From Amantichitinum ursilacus (GTDB lineage Bacteria; Pseudomonadota; Gammaproteobacteria; Burkholderiales; Chitinibacteraceae), in contig NZ_LAQT01000002.1 of assembly GCF_001294205.1 (NCBI RefSeq), positions 1 to 64,000 of the forward strand: a DNA stretch of 64,000 nucleotides, given 5' to 3'. The translations under genes were made by a program, and so were the position numbers. A model generated the notes under the pieces. It made no database searches and had not been told where the DNA came from. It saw only the letters and a list, made by a program, of their open reading frames with translations. Positions 1-8,729 of the stretch are shown here, one piece after another (within the stretch, counting starts at the first letter, position 1; each line of letters begins with the position of its first letter).

Positions 1-106
1 TGGTGCTGCCGCTGGCGCTCTGGCGTTGGCCCACGGTGGTTTCGGCCACGGCCATCAACAGGCCACGGGTGCGGTTGAAAACAAGACGATACAGGCGCTG
101 GTTCAT
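1..106 (-). CDS. TpsA-type filamentous hemagglutinin-like exoprotein, N-terminus only (runs off left edge)
   Basis: The 35 visible residues begin MNQRLYRLVFNRTRGLLMAV. This is the characteristic extended signal peptide region (ESPR) of FhaB-like two-partner-secretion substrates and of some autotransporters. The ATG is at 106, and only 57 bp separate it from the stop of the TpsB transporter gene upstream on the same strand, the usual tpsB-tpsA order. The rest of the protein, including the TPS secretion domain, lies outside the window, so passenger function cannot be said. Known of the family: the ESPR slows Sec-dependent export of very large exoproteins. The frame is open to the window edge. 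Confidence 0.75.
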   Translation of the reverse strand, partial: MNQRLYRLVFNRTRGLLMAVAETTVGQRQSASGST

Positions 107-163
107 TGTTTTTGTGCTCGGGCAATGCGAATCGGGTCAGATCAAATCAATCGGTACAACGCT

Positions 164-1873
164 TCAGAACGACCAGTTCAGGCTGAAGCCTGCGGTGGTC
201 GGGTCGGTCTCAAAGCCGGTGGGTTTGCTGATGGGCTGGCCGACAAACACGTCGTAGCCAAAGCCGCGATAGCCGCCGCGCAGGCCCAGCACATAACCGG
301 CCAGGCGTTGGCCTAACAGTTGTTGCGCGCTGGGGCCGCTGACCTTGCCCATATCCGCGCCCACATACAGTTCTTGTCCGCTGCCGCCCAGCGCCCAAGC
401 CAGATCGTTGCGCCACAACCAGCCACGCTCGGCCGACAGCGAGTTCTCGCCATCAAAGCCACGCACGGTGTAGCGGCCGGCAATCGAAAAGCGGTCTTGC
501 GGCACCAGCGGCGTGCGGTTCCATTGCGCGCGCCAGCTGGTGTTAAAGCGCAGGTTCTGGCCCAGCCACTGGAACGGCGCATTCAGTTGCGCATCGGCGT
601 TCAGGATGGTGGGGCGCGCGGTGCCTTCGCCAAATGCTTCTTCCGGCGCTTGCAGCGAGCCATGCGCGCCGGTGCCGCGTTTGTAGCTGCCGTTAAAGTC
701 CAGGCTGGCGTTGCCCAGCAGTTCGCGATGGCTGAAGCCAGCCTCCCACCCCGCCATCACGCGGCGTTGCACGCCCACTTCGGTGTCGTCGATATAGTTG
801 TTGGAAGAACGCGTCCAGCCACGCGCATACAGGCTGGTTTTGCGGCTGGCGTCGCGGTACACCAGCCGGCTGAGTTTGATTTCGTTGTTCAGGCTGGTGC
901 CGCTGTAGATGTAGGTCTGGTTGGCGCCGGCCACCGACTGGAAATAGTCGTAGCTGCTGTTGGTGAGCCCCAGCATCCAGTAGCCGTAGGGAATCTCGTA
1001 ATGCACGGTGTAGCCGTGCGTGCCACGGCCACCCGCACCCACGCCCAGGTCGTGGTTGTAGGTGACGTAAAACAGATCGTTTAGCGTCCACCAGTCGTCG
1101 TACGACACGGTGATGCTGCCCTGATATTTGCCGGTGCTTTTGCTACCGGAATCATCGGCCGACAGGTTGACCCGAAACGGAAACGCCTGCTGCCAGCTGA
1201 TCACCAGATCGCTCTGGCCCGGCTGCGCGTCGGCGCCATCGGCCGGGGTAATCTGAATATCGGCCTCGGCGGTGGGCACGCGTTTGAAGTTCTCCAGCGC
1301 TTGTTCGATATCGCGCAGGTTCAGCAGGTCGCCGGGCCGGGCGGGCACGGCGTTGAATTGCGTGGCGCGTGGGTTGCTACCTGCGGCAAAGCGGATGGCG
1401 CGGATGCGGCCTGGCATCAAGGTCAGCACCAGCTCGCCGGATTTAAGTTCTTGCGGGCCCGCCAGCACGCGGGTGGTGACATAACCGCGCGCCACAATGG
1501 CGTTCTGGATGCGCGTCATCGCCACATTGACGCCCTGGCTGCCCAGGCAACGGCCGTCAAGATCATCCACCGCATGCAAGGCCCACTGAAACTGCTCGGC
1601 CGCATCACCGACCAGGCGCACGTGCTGAATGGCAAAGCACGGCGTTTCGTGTTCGGGCCAGGCGTCGGGCGTGGCGGTGGGGGCAGGGCGCGGCAGGCGC
1701 ACGTCGGGTTGGGTTTCCAGCTGGTCGCGCAGGGCGCGTTCGCGCTCTTGCTGGCGGATCAGCTCATCGGCGGCGGTGTCGGCGCGCACGGGCGCGATCA
1801 AACCCACACTCAATGCAGCGGCGAGCAAGCTTGCGCTCGCGCGTAAGGGCAACCCGGAAATACGACAACGCAT
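164..1873 (-). CDS. Two-partner secretion outer-membrane transporter (ShlB/FhaC/HecB family, TpsB)
   Basis: This 569-residue Omp85-superfamily protein should export the TpsA partner encoded just downstream across the outer membrane. Residues 1-31 form a Sec signal peptide ending in APVRA. A charged linker follows, then a POTRA-type domain at roughly 75-155 that includes a Cys pair. The rest is a beta-barrel with alternating aromatic strands. A VRGF motif near residues 470-473 is the conserved loop-6 signature of TpsB/Omp85 proteins, and the chain ends in phenylalanine (NWSF) as expected for BAM-dependent insertion. Length is normal for the family. It probably forms an operon with the tpsA start at 106. 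The upstream 394 bp hold an inverted repeat that could be an operator. Confidence 0.93.
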   Translation of the reverse strand: MRCRISGLPLRASASLLAAALSVGLIAPVRADTAADELIRQQERERALRDQLETQPDVRLPRPAPTATPDAWPEHETPCFAIQHVRLVGDAAEQFQWALHAVDDLDGRCLGSQGVNVAMTRIQNAIVARGYVTTRVLAGPQELKSGELVLTLMPGRIRAIRFAAGSNPRATQFNAVPARPGDLLNLRDIEQALENFKRVPTAEADIQITPADGADAQPGQSDLVISWQQAFPFRVNLSADDSGSKSTGKYQGSITVSYDDWWTLNDLFYVTYNHDLGVGAGGRGTHGYTVHYEIPYGYWMLGLTNSSYDYFQSVAGANQTYIYSGTSLNNEIKLSRLVYRDASRKTSLYARGWTRSSNNYIDDTEVGVQRRVMAGWEAGFSHRELLGNASLDFNGSYKRGTGAHGSLQAPEEAFGEGTARPTILNADAQLNAPFQWLGQNLRFNTSWRAQWNRTPLVPQDRFSIAGRYTVRGFDGENSLSAERGWLWRNDLAWALGGSGQELYVGADMGKVSGPSAQQLLGQRLAGYVLGLRGGYRGFGYDVFVGQPISKPTGFETDPTTAGFSLNWSF

Positions 1874-2267
1874 GCGGCGTCCAGATGTAAGGCAATGGAA
1901 GAGCGCGCAGGCTACCGGGCCGTTGAACGGCGCGACAGATGGTTAAATTCACGTTCTGATCAACGTTTGCCAGAACGTTCAGCTTAAAACTTACGGCTTT
2001 GAAATGTAGGGTTGGTCGTGGATAAGGATCGCAAAATGACGGTGGTGTCAGATTGGCGGGCCACCCGCGCCAGTCGTCGCGCTATTTAAGAATTTGCTTA
2101 CATTGTGGCCACGGCCGATGGCGCGCCAGCACGCGATTGCCCTCCGCCAATGCGCTGATCTTGAAAGGTTTTGTCCTACATCTGCGGCGGAATCCGCCGA
2201 CAAACGGTAAATGGTTTGTATCGCAATGTGGACAGGTGTATCTGCCGCAAGCGCAGCGCAGCAGGCC
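1874..2267. other. Intergenic region upstream of tpsB
   Basis: These 394 bp lie between the 3' end of the propeller histidine kinase gene and the tpsB start, both on the minus strand. I see no convincing gene. The part near 1940-2010 is less GC-rich than its surroundings and carries the inverted repeat listed separately. It is the likely promoter region of tpsBA. No clear intrinsic terminator for the kinase gene is visible, so read-through into tpsBA is possible. Confidence 0.5.
1951..1978. promoter_or_regulatory. Inverted repeat, candidate operator of tpsBA
   Basis: The arms ACGTTCTG (1951-1958) and CAGAACGT (1971-1978) are perfect 8-base complements separated by 12 bases. The second arm also overlaps the self-complementary GAACGTTC. 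The repeat is about 80-105 bp upstream of the tpsB ATG, a plausible place for a regulator to bind. The regulator is unknown. Confidence 0.35.
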
Positions 2268-5200
2268 TCAACGCCCCGGCCAGCGCCGCCACGGCCAGGC
2301 GCGTGGCAGATAGGCGGCGCGGGCGGGCAGCGTCACCACAATGCGGGTGCCGCGCGTGGGCATGCTGTCGATCTGCAGCGTGCCGCCGATCTTGTTGGCG
2401 CGTTCGGTCATGCCCGGTATGCCCCAGTGCCGGTCTTTGTGGCCGCGTTGCAGGATTTCGGCGTCCAGGCCCCGGCCGTCGTCGCACACGCTCAGCACAA
2501 ATTCGCGCCGCTTGTAATCCAGGCGCAGTTGAATATGCCGCGCCTGGGCGTGCTGATAGGCGTTGATCATGGCTTCGCGGCCCAACTGAAACAGATTGTC
2601 GATCACGCCGGGCGACAACGCGCGGATGCTGCCGCAGCGGCGCGCTTCAAACGGCACGCCGTGTTGCAACATCAGATCGGTGCCCACCTGGCGCAGTGCT
2701 TCAAACAGGCCTTGCTGCATCCGGCCTTCGCTGCGCAGGTTCATCACCTGATCGCGGCCTTCTTCCAGCAGTGCTTCGGCGCGTTCCATGGCGTCGTCCA
2801 TTTGCGGATGCAAGGGGTGGCCGGGCGGCAAGGACAATTGCACAGTCTGAAAACGCAGCGTCAGCGCGTACACCGCTTGCAAAAACGTGTCGTGCAGGGT
2901 GCGCGCGATATCCTGGCGTTCTTGCAGCCGCGTGTTCATCTGCGCGTAGATTTGCCGCGTCAGATAGCGCACGCGCCACCGGTACAGCGCCACCAACGCG
3001 CCGCCCAGCAGCAACAAGCCCAGCAAGGCAAACCAGCCGGTCTGATCAAATCGCGGCGTAATCCGGATATGCAATTCAGCGGCGTCTTCGGGCCAGGCGC
3101 TACCCGGCGTGATGGCTTGCAGGCGAAAGCGATATTCGCCCGGACCCAGGTTGGTGTAGTTGGCATCGCGCCGCGTGCCGACGCTTTTCCAGTCGGGGTC
3201 GACGCCTTCCAGTTGATAGCGAAAGCGCACCTGTTCGGGCACGCGGCTGCCCAGCGCGGTATAGGCAATCTGCAACTCGCGCGTGCCGGCGGGCAGCGTA
3301 ACAGGCTGGTCGGTGGACCAGCGTTGGTCGTTGACTGCCACCTGCAAAAAATCGGCGTGCGTGGGCGCGACGGGCGCCAGTTGCGCGGGGTCGAGCTGCA
3401 ACAGGCCATCGGACGAGGCAAACCACAGCAAACCATCGGGGCTAAGCGCGGCGCTGGGCAGCGGGAACGGCGCGGTGGCCTCGCCGCGGTACCCTTCGTG
3501 CGCGCCCAGCAGGCGGTAATGCAGCGGCGTTGCCGGGTTATCCAGAGCGGCTTGCCACTGGGTCGCGCTGATGCGCAATACGCCGCGGCGGCCGTTAAGC
3601 CACACGCTGCCATCGGGCGTCCGCAGCAGTGCGGTAATGCCGTTCAGCACGCCGGGCTCATCGGCGTACAAGGTTTTAAACCGATTGCCCTGCAGCACCT
3701 GCAGGCCTTTTTCGCCCGCAATGACCAGCTCGCGCCCGGCGGAAACGAAATTGATATTGAGCACATCAATGCCGTCGGCCGCGCCCCATTGCGTGATCTG
3801 GCCGTGGTCATAGCGCAGCAGCCGGTTGTGCGAATAGCCCAGCCAGACGCGTTGCTGCGCGTCGAGCGCCAGCGCCACCGGGCCCGCGCCATCGGGCAGG
3901 CCCAGACTGCTGGCGCGCAGCCATGTGCCTTGGGCGGACGGCATGCCCAGCAGCGCCGAATCGCCCGGCCGCCGCCACAATCCGCCATAGGAAAAGCGCG
4001 CCCAGATACCGCTGCCATCGTCGAGCAAGGCGCGTGCGCGGCTGGCGCTGTTGGCGGTCTGGATTTCGGGCGGCATGGGCGCGGCGCGGACGCCGCTGGC
4101 GTCATAGCGTTGCAGCACTGTGCGTCCGCCCGCCAGCAGCGCACCGTCATGCGCCACTGCGAGCGCATGCACCAGCGGATCAACCCCGGGCACCGCCTGC
4201 ACGCCCTGGTCGACGCGCCACAAGTGGCCTTCGGGTGAGCTGAGCGTGCTGGCCCAGACCTTGCCGTCGGGCTGCGCGGCGATGCCGATATAGCTGCTGA
4301 AGTCGGGCAAGGGCACGCGCACAAAGGCGTTGGGCCGATAGCGATCGAGGCCGAGCCGCGTGGTCACCCACAGATTGGACTGGCGGTCTTCCAGCATCAC
4401 CAACGGCTCGGCGCTGGCGGGCGCTTGCTGGCCCGCGGTGACGGCCGCCTGGCGCGTGGCGGCATCAATGCGCGTGCGCCCGCGCCAAACGGCCGGGGTA
4501 AAGCGGCACACGCCAGGCGGACACAGTGCTTGCCACAAATTGCCTTGGTGGTCGAACAAGGCGCCGTCCGAATTATTGATCGGCGGCCGCGCGGGCACCG
4601 GGCCCTCAGCGTGGCCCAACGGGCCGGGTAGCGCGCTGGTGCCGCCCGGGCCCCACAGCCAGATCTGGCCATCGGGCGCTTGCATGACGGTGTGCTGATT
4701 GCTGTGCGGCCCGGCGTCGATAAAGCGTTGCTGGGCGCGCTGATACAGATAGACGCGCTGGGCTGTCGTCACCCACAGGCGGCCCTGGCGGTCCAGATTA
4801 AGCCCCTCCGGCAGCCCGCTGCCGAAGCCTTGCGCGGGGCCCAGGCGCGTCCAGCGACCCGCGCTAAAGCGCATCAATCCATCCGAGCCCGCCACCCACA
4901 GGTTGTTGTCCAGATCGCCGGTGATCCCCAGCGCGCATGCGCCGCCGTGGTAGCCGTTCTGTTCGGTGTAATGCAGCAGATGTCCATTGCGCAGCAGCGA
5001 CAATGCGTGCCCTTGCGCATAACAAATCCACAGATCGCCATTGGGCAGCGCCGACAGCGCGCCGATTTTTTCACTGAGCAAGGCTTCGCCCGGCGCGGGC
5101 TGAAACGGCTGCACGTGGATACCATCAAAGCGATACAAGCCGGCCATGCTGGCAATCCACAACCAGCCCTGATTGTCCTCGGCCAGACTCCAGATATCGG

Positions 5201-5342
5201 CGGGCATGCCGTCGTTGGCGGTCCACATATCGTGCTGATAATCACGCAACGTGGGCGTATAGGCAGCCGCGTGGCCGGGCGCCGCGCACAGTAGCCACAA
5301 CAGCGCGATGCCGCGCATGAACCCTCGCACCGCTGCGCTCAT
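2268..5342 (-). CDS. Two-component regulator propeller-containing histidine kinase (HisKA_3 type)
   Basis: A 1024-residue sensor kinase. Order: signal peptide or anchor (about 1-25), a large periplasmic seven-bladed-type propeller made of repeats such as NQGWLWIAS and RLWV, a Y_Y_Y domain ending near 760, one transmembrane helix (about 770-790), a HisKA_3 dimerisation/phosphoacceptor domain with His817 in the motif ARTLHDT, and a C-terminal HATPase_c with CDDGRGL. This architecture resembles kinases that sense polysaccharides in Bacteroides and other bacteria. HisKA_3 kinases normally phosphorylate NarL/LuxR-type regulators, but none is encoded in this window. The start overlaps the stop of the upstream CHASE3/GAF gene by 4 bp (ATGA), so the two are translationally coupled. 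The ligand is unknown. Confidence 0.9.
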   Translation of the reverse strand: MSAAVRGFMRGIALLWLLCAAPGHAAAYTPTLRDYQHDMWTANDGMPADIWSLAEDNQGWLWIASMAGLYRFDGIHVQPFQPAPGEALLSEKIGALSALPNGDLWICYAQGHALSLLRNGHLLHYTEQNGYHGGACALGITGDLDNNLWVAGSDGLMRFSAGRWTRLGPAQGFGSGLPEGLNLDRQGRLWVTTAQRVYLYQRAQQRFIDAGPHSNQHTVMQAPDGQIWLWGPGGTSALPGPLGHAEGPVPARPPINNSDGALFDHQGNLWQALCPPGVCRFTPAVWRGRTRIDAATRQAAVTAGQQAPASAEPLVMLEDRQSNLWVTTRLGLDRYRPNAFVRVPLPDFSSYIGIAAQPDGKVWASTLSSPEGHLWRVDQGVQAVPGVDPLVHALAVAHDGALLAGGRTVLQRYDASGVRAAPMPPEIQTANSASRARALLDDGSGIWARFSYGGLWRRPGDSALLGMPSAQGTWLRASSLGLPDGAGPVALALDAQQRVWLGYSHNRLLRYDHGQITQWGAADGIDVLNINFVSAGRELVIAGEKGLQVLQGNRFKTLYADEPGVLNGITALLRTPDGSVWLNGRRGVLRISATQWQAALDNPATPLHYRLLGAHEGYRGEATAPFPLPSAALSPDGLLWFASSDGLLQLDPAQLAPVAPTHADFLQVAVNDQRWSTDQPVTLPAGTRELQIAYTALGSRVPEQVRFRYQLEGVDPDWKSVGTRRDANYTNLGPGEYRFRLQAITPGSAWPEDAAELHIRITPRFDQTGWFALLGLLLLGGALVALYRWRVRYLTRQIYAQMNTRLQERQDIARTLHDTFLQAVYALTLRFQTVQLSLPPGHPLHPQMDDAMERAEALLEEGRDQVMNLRSEGRMQQGLFEALRQVGTDLMLQHGVPFEARRCGSIRALSPGVIDNLFQLGREAMINAYQHAQARHIQLRLDYKRREFVLSVCDDGRGLDAEILQRGHKDRHWGIPGMTERANKIGGTLQIDSMPTRGTRIVVTLPARAAYLPRAWPWRRWPGR

Positions 5343-6529
5343 TGCAAGGCCAGCGTGGGTGGTTCGTTGCCGCGTTCGCGCAGCAGGCAGGCTTCGATGG
5401 CGTGGCCGACGGAATACTGGATCTGATCCAGCATCGCGGCGGCGGCGGCATCGGGCGGATCAATAAACGCCAGCTCCAGCACGCCGGTGGGGCCGCTGGT
5501 GCCGCGCAAGGGCAGCGCGATAATGGACGCGGGCGTGTCTTCGCCCAGCATGGCCGCCAGCGGCACATATTCTTGCGTGTCATCGCACAACCAGTTGGGC
5601 CGCGCAGCCGTGCGCGCGGCATAACCGGTGGGATAGCTGGAGGTGGCCACCGCGCCTGCTTGCGTGCCAAAGGTGGCCACGCGGCGATAACGCGCATGCT
5701 CGGTAGCCACATACAGCGCCCCGGCCAGAGCGCCAGTCCATTGCGCCACCAGATCCAGCAAGGGGTGGGCCACGCCTTTAAAGTTGTCCGAATCGGCAAA
5801 CAGATGGGCGATGCGGCCCTGCGCCTCGGCGATGCGGTCTTGCAGCGTCAGTTCGCCCGATTGCGCCGCCCGGGTTTCGTCGGCCTGCGCTTTCACCCGC
5901 GCCAGATAGCTAATCTGCTGGCGACCACGCAACACAAACAGCACGGCCAGTCCGGCAAAGCCCAGCGTCAGGCTGCCCAGCAAAGCGGCAATGGTGATGC
6001 CCATGCGCGAATAGTTATCCGCACGTTGCTCGCGCGCCCGGCTGGCGATGGCGGCCAGATCGCTGGCCAGCGCCACCACCGAGGTCGGGCCACCGCCGCG
6101 CTGTAGCATCGGCACCACATCAAAGCCGTTGCGGCGCTGCGCCAGTAGCGGGTCCATCTCGCTGCGCCAGTGCGTCCAGGCGTTCAATACGTTGTTGGCG
6201 CGCGCCACCTGATCGGCATCGGCGCGCACCAGATCGCGCAATGCACGCAGCTTGCCGGCGGTGCGCTGTATCTCGCTGGCGTCCTGCAGCGGCGCGGGGC
6301 CGCCGGTAATCAGGTAATCGCGTTCAATATTGTCGAGGTGGTACACGTGCACCGAGATATTGGTGGACAGCCGCGCCACCTCGGTGGCCTGGCCCACCAC
6401 CACCAACGAAAAATACAGATAACCCGCCACCGCCATCACGCAGCACAGCGCCACACTGGCCACCAGCAGCGGCAGCACGATCAGATTGCGAAACGTGGTG
6501 TTAACAAAGGTGTAGGCGGCTTTAGTCAT
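5339..6529 (-). CDS. CHASE3-like and GAF domain membrane protein without an output domain
   Basis: This 396-residue protein has a first transmembrane helix at about 16-40, a periplasmic helical CHASE3-like region (about 45-165) with the segment HLDNIERDYLITG, a second transmembrane helix (about 175-200), a short coiled linker, and a GAF-like domain from about 225 to the end. There is no kinase, GGDEF, EAL or methyl-accepting module after the GAF domain. This is unusual, since CHASE3-GAF pairs normally feed into a histidine kinase. Its 3' end overlaps the propeller kinase gene by 4 bp. I infer that it is an accessory sensor or a separated sensory half working with that kinase. A divergent region of about 280 bp separates it from the diguanylate cyclase. 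Confidence 0.75.
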   Translation of the reverse strand: MTKAAYTFVNTTFRNLIVLPLLVASVALCCVMAVAGYLYFSLVVVGQATEVARLSTNISVHVYHLDNIERDYLITGGPAPLQDASEIQRTAGKLRALRDLVRADADQVARANNVLNAWTHWRSEMDPLLAQRRNGFDVVPMLQRGGGPTSVVALASDLAAIASRAREQRADNYSRMGITIAALLGSLTLGFAGLAVLFVLRGRQQISYLARVKAQADETRAAQSGELTLQDRIAEAQGRIAHLFADSDNFKGVAHPLLDLVAQWTGALAGALYVATEHARYRRVATFGTQAGAVATSSYPTGYAARTAARPNWLCDDTQEYVPLAAMLGEDTPASIIALPLRGTSGPTGVLELAFIDPPDAAAAAMLDQIQYSVGHAIEACLLRERGNEPPTLALQ

Positions 6530-6810
6530 CAGTGGCGCAGTAGCGCCGCGCCTGGCTCAGGCTGCGGACGGTGTTGTACGGAAATGTGGCCTAAGTCTAC
6601 AGCCCGGATATGCCAATGGGTTGCGGGCAATGTAACCGTTTTGAGAAAAGCCTCTGCCAAAAGACCGACACCCCGGAGCGGTCCTGGCTGTGTCCGATGC
6701 TTGTCGCTGGCAACATCACGCGGTCAAAGTGGCCTTGTTGCGTAACGCGGGCCACACATCCGGTGCGCATCGCGTGCGATCGCACCGGGCTGGTAAAGAG
6801 GAAACGCACG

Positions 6811-7806
6811 GTGCTGGATCGAATCCGCCGGCTATGGGCCGGGCTGCGCGATGGTGAACGCAGCAATGAAGAAATTATCCTGTTGAGCCTGTGCGCCATC
6901 AGCATTCCCAGCATCCTGCCGTTTGGCATCGTGCGCCTGCTCACCGCCAGCTACGCCGCCGCCGTGGTCGATATCGGCATCGTGCTGAGCATGATTGCGG
7001 TGATGTCGCATGTGTGGCGCACCGGCCGCACGCGCCTGGCCAGCCTGGCGATTTCGGGCATCTATTCCACCGGCATGGTGGTCATCGTTTATCTGCACGG
7101 CATCAGCCTGGTGTACTGGGCTTATCCGACCATGGTGGCGTCGTTTTTTACGCTGCCACCCAAACGCGCACTCACCATCAATCTGACCGCGCTGGCCTGT
7201 ATGGTGGGTTTGCTCAGCCACGCCCATGCCACGCCGACACTGACGCTGGCCACCTTTAGCGTTACCGTCGCGCTGATCAATCTGTTTTCGTACATCGTGT
7301 TTTACCGCACGCACCTGCAAGTCAAAGAACTCAACCTGCGCGCCGAGCGCGATTTTCTCACCGGCGCAGGCAACCGCCGCGCACTGCAACGCACGCTGAT
7401 GGAATGCGCCAGCAGCAGCGCGCCGTGCAGCTTGCTGCTGCTGGATATCGATCACTTCAAACGCATCAACGACCAGTACGGCCATTCGGTGGGCGATGCG
7501 GTGCTGGTCTCGGTCAGCGCGCTCATCCATGCCCGCATCCGCGCCAACGACCGGCTATTCCGCTACGGTGGCGAAGAGTTTCTGATCGTCGCCAAAGGCA
7601 CGCCCGCCGGCGCCGCCAGTTGCCTGGCCGAAGACCTGCGCGCGCTGGTCGAACGCGCCGCGATGATCCAGCAACAAACGGTGACGGTATCAATCGGCAT
7701 CGCCACCCTGCGCCCCGGCGAACCCATCAGCGAATGGGTGGCCCGCGCGGATGAACGCCTGTACGCGGCCAAGGCGGCGGGGCGCAATTGTATTCAGACG
7801 GGGTAA
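6811..7806 (+). CDS. Membrane-bound diguanylate cyclase (GGDEF)
   Basis: Predicted to make c-di-GMP from two GTP. I chose the GTG at 6811 (331 residues) because AAGAGG lies about 10 bases upstream; the open frame extends back to 6610, but that N-terminal extension looks non-coding. The protein has about five hydrophobic helices (residues 15-165) followed by a GGDEF domain starting at ERDFLTGAGNRRAL. The active-site motif is GGEEF, a functional variant. An RAND motif five residues before it matches the RxxD inhibitory site, suggesting product feedback. The gene is divergent from the CHASE3/GAF gene. The membrane part is not a domain I can name. Confidence 0.9.
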   Translation: MLDRIRRLWAGLRDGERSNEEIILLSLCAISIPSILPFGIVRLLTASYAAAVVDIGIVLSMIAVMSHVWRTGRTRLASLAISGIYSTGMVVIVYLHGISLVYWAYPTMVASFFTLPPKRALTINLTALACMVGLLSHAHATPTLTLATFSVTVALINLFSYIVFYRTHLQVKELNLRAERDFLTGAGNRRALQRTLMECASSSAPCSLLLLDIDHFKRINDQYGHSVGDAVLVSVSALIHARIRANDRLFRYGGEEFLIVAKGTPAGAASCLAEDLRALVERAAMIQQQTVTVSIGIATLRPGEPISEWVARADERLYAAKAAGRNCIQTG

Positions 7807-7899
7807 GGCGCGGCTGGCTGCGTAGCGCGTTGCGACGCAACCTGGCACTTGGCGCGGGCATGCCATATAAACAAAGCCCATCCTGCCCTGGCGGTTGTC

Positions 7900-8727
7900 A
7901 TGCATCGCGCTCCTGTTTTTTCGTCCTCCAATCCGCCCACGCCGCACGATCATTGGGGAGAACACGCTGCGCAGTGGCAGCGTATTGGCGCGCCGTTGCG
8001 GCCGGGGCCGGAGGATGTGGCGTTGATGCGTGCGGCGCTGGAGCCGCAGGGCAATCGCGGTTTGTTGTTGGGGATGACGCAGGAATTGTGGGGTCTGGGC
8101 GATATGACGGGCGTCGATCGCGATCCGGCCATGGTGCAGCGTCGGCGTGCGCAGGCGGGCAGCAATGGCCAGGAAGTGCAGGCTGACTGGCGCGATCTGC
8201 CGTTTACCTCGGCGCGTTTTGATTTTGCGGTGGGCGATGGCTCGCTCAACAACGTTGATTACGTTGATGAATATCGCATGGTGTTTGATCAGCTCGACCG
8301 CGTGTTGCGCCCGCGCGCGCGCGTGGCGCTGCGTATTTTTGTGCGGCCCGAAGTGGCCGAAACCCCGCGCGCGGTGGTCGATGCGGCGTTGGCGGGCGAA
8401 ATCGGTTCGTTCCACGCGTTTAAATGGCGGCTGGCCATGGCTTTGTGCAGCGCGCAAAACAACGCCAATATCGCGGTCGCCGATATCCATCATCACTTTG
8501 AACAGCTGATCCACCATCGCGATGAACTGGCGCAGCGTGCTGTGTGGCCGCGCTCCGTCATCGAGACCATCGATGTGTATGCGCAATCCACGCTGGTCTA
8601 CAGCTTTCCCACGCTGGCCGAAGTGCGCGCCAGTCTGAGCGACAGCTGGCAAGAAATCAGCGTGGCATATGGCACGTACGAACTGGCCGGGCGCTGCCCG
8701 GTGCTCACTTTGCAAAAGCGCCGCTGA
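7900..8727 (+). CDS. Class I SAM-dependent methyltransferase
   Basis: About 275 residues from the ATG at 7900; a TTG at 7849 would add 17 residues but is a poorer start. The N-terminus contains HDHWGEHAAQW, then a Rossmann-type core with a SAM-binding segment around LLLGMTQELWGL and an acidic strand end (GVDRD), followed by WRDLPF and a GDGSLNNVD motif. This resembles class I methyltransferases of the Methyltransf_11/25 type. The substrate cannot be told from sequence. Only 2 bp separate its stop from the start of the PaaK-like gene, so they are co-transcribed and probably act in one pathway. The start choice is uncertain. Confidence 0.75.
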   Translation: MHRAPVFSSSNPPTPHDHWGEHAAQWQRIGAPLRPGPEDVALMRAALEPQGNRGLLLGMTQELWGLGDMTGVDRDPAMVQRRRAQAGSNGQEVQADWRDLPFTSARFDFAVGDGSLNNVDYVDEYRMVFDQLDRVLRPRARVALRIFVRPEVAETPRAVVDAALAGEIGSFHAFKWRLAMALCSAQNNANIAVADIHHHFEQLIHHRDELAQRAVWPRSVIETIDVYAQSTLVYSFPTLAEVRASLSDSWQEISVAYGTYELAGRCPVLTLQKRR

Positions 8728-8729
8728 GC

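Noticed and set aside
2211-4238. A 675-codon open frame on the plus strand, antisense to the propeller kinase gene
   Set aside because: It is Ala/Gln/Arg/His-rich with no domain pattern, while the opposite strand encodes a complete kinase. It is a high-GC shadow.
6610-6810. An N-terminal extension of the diguanylate cyclase beginning at an ATG at 6610
   Set aside because: The 67 extra residues are Cys/Arg-rich and unlike a protein start, and the GTG at 6811 has a good ribosome site.
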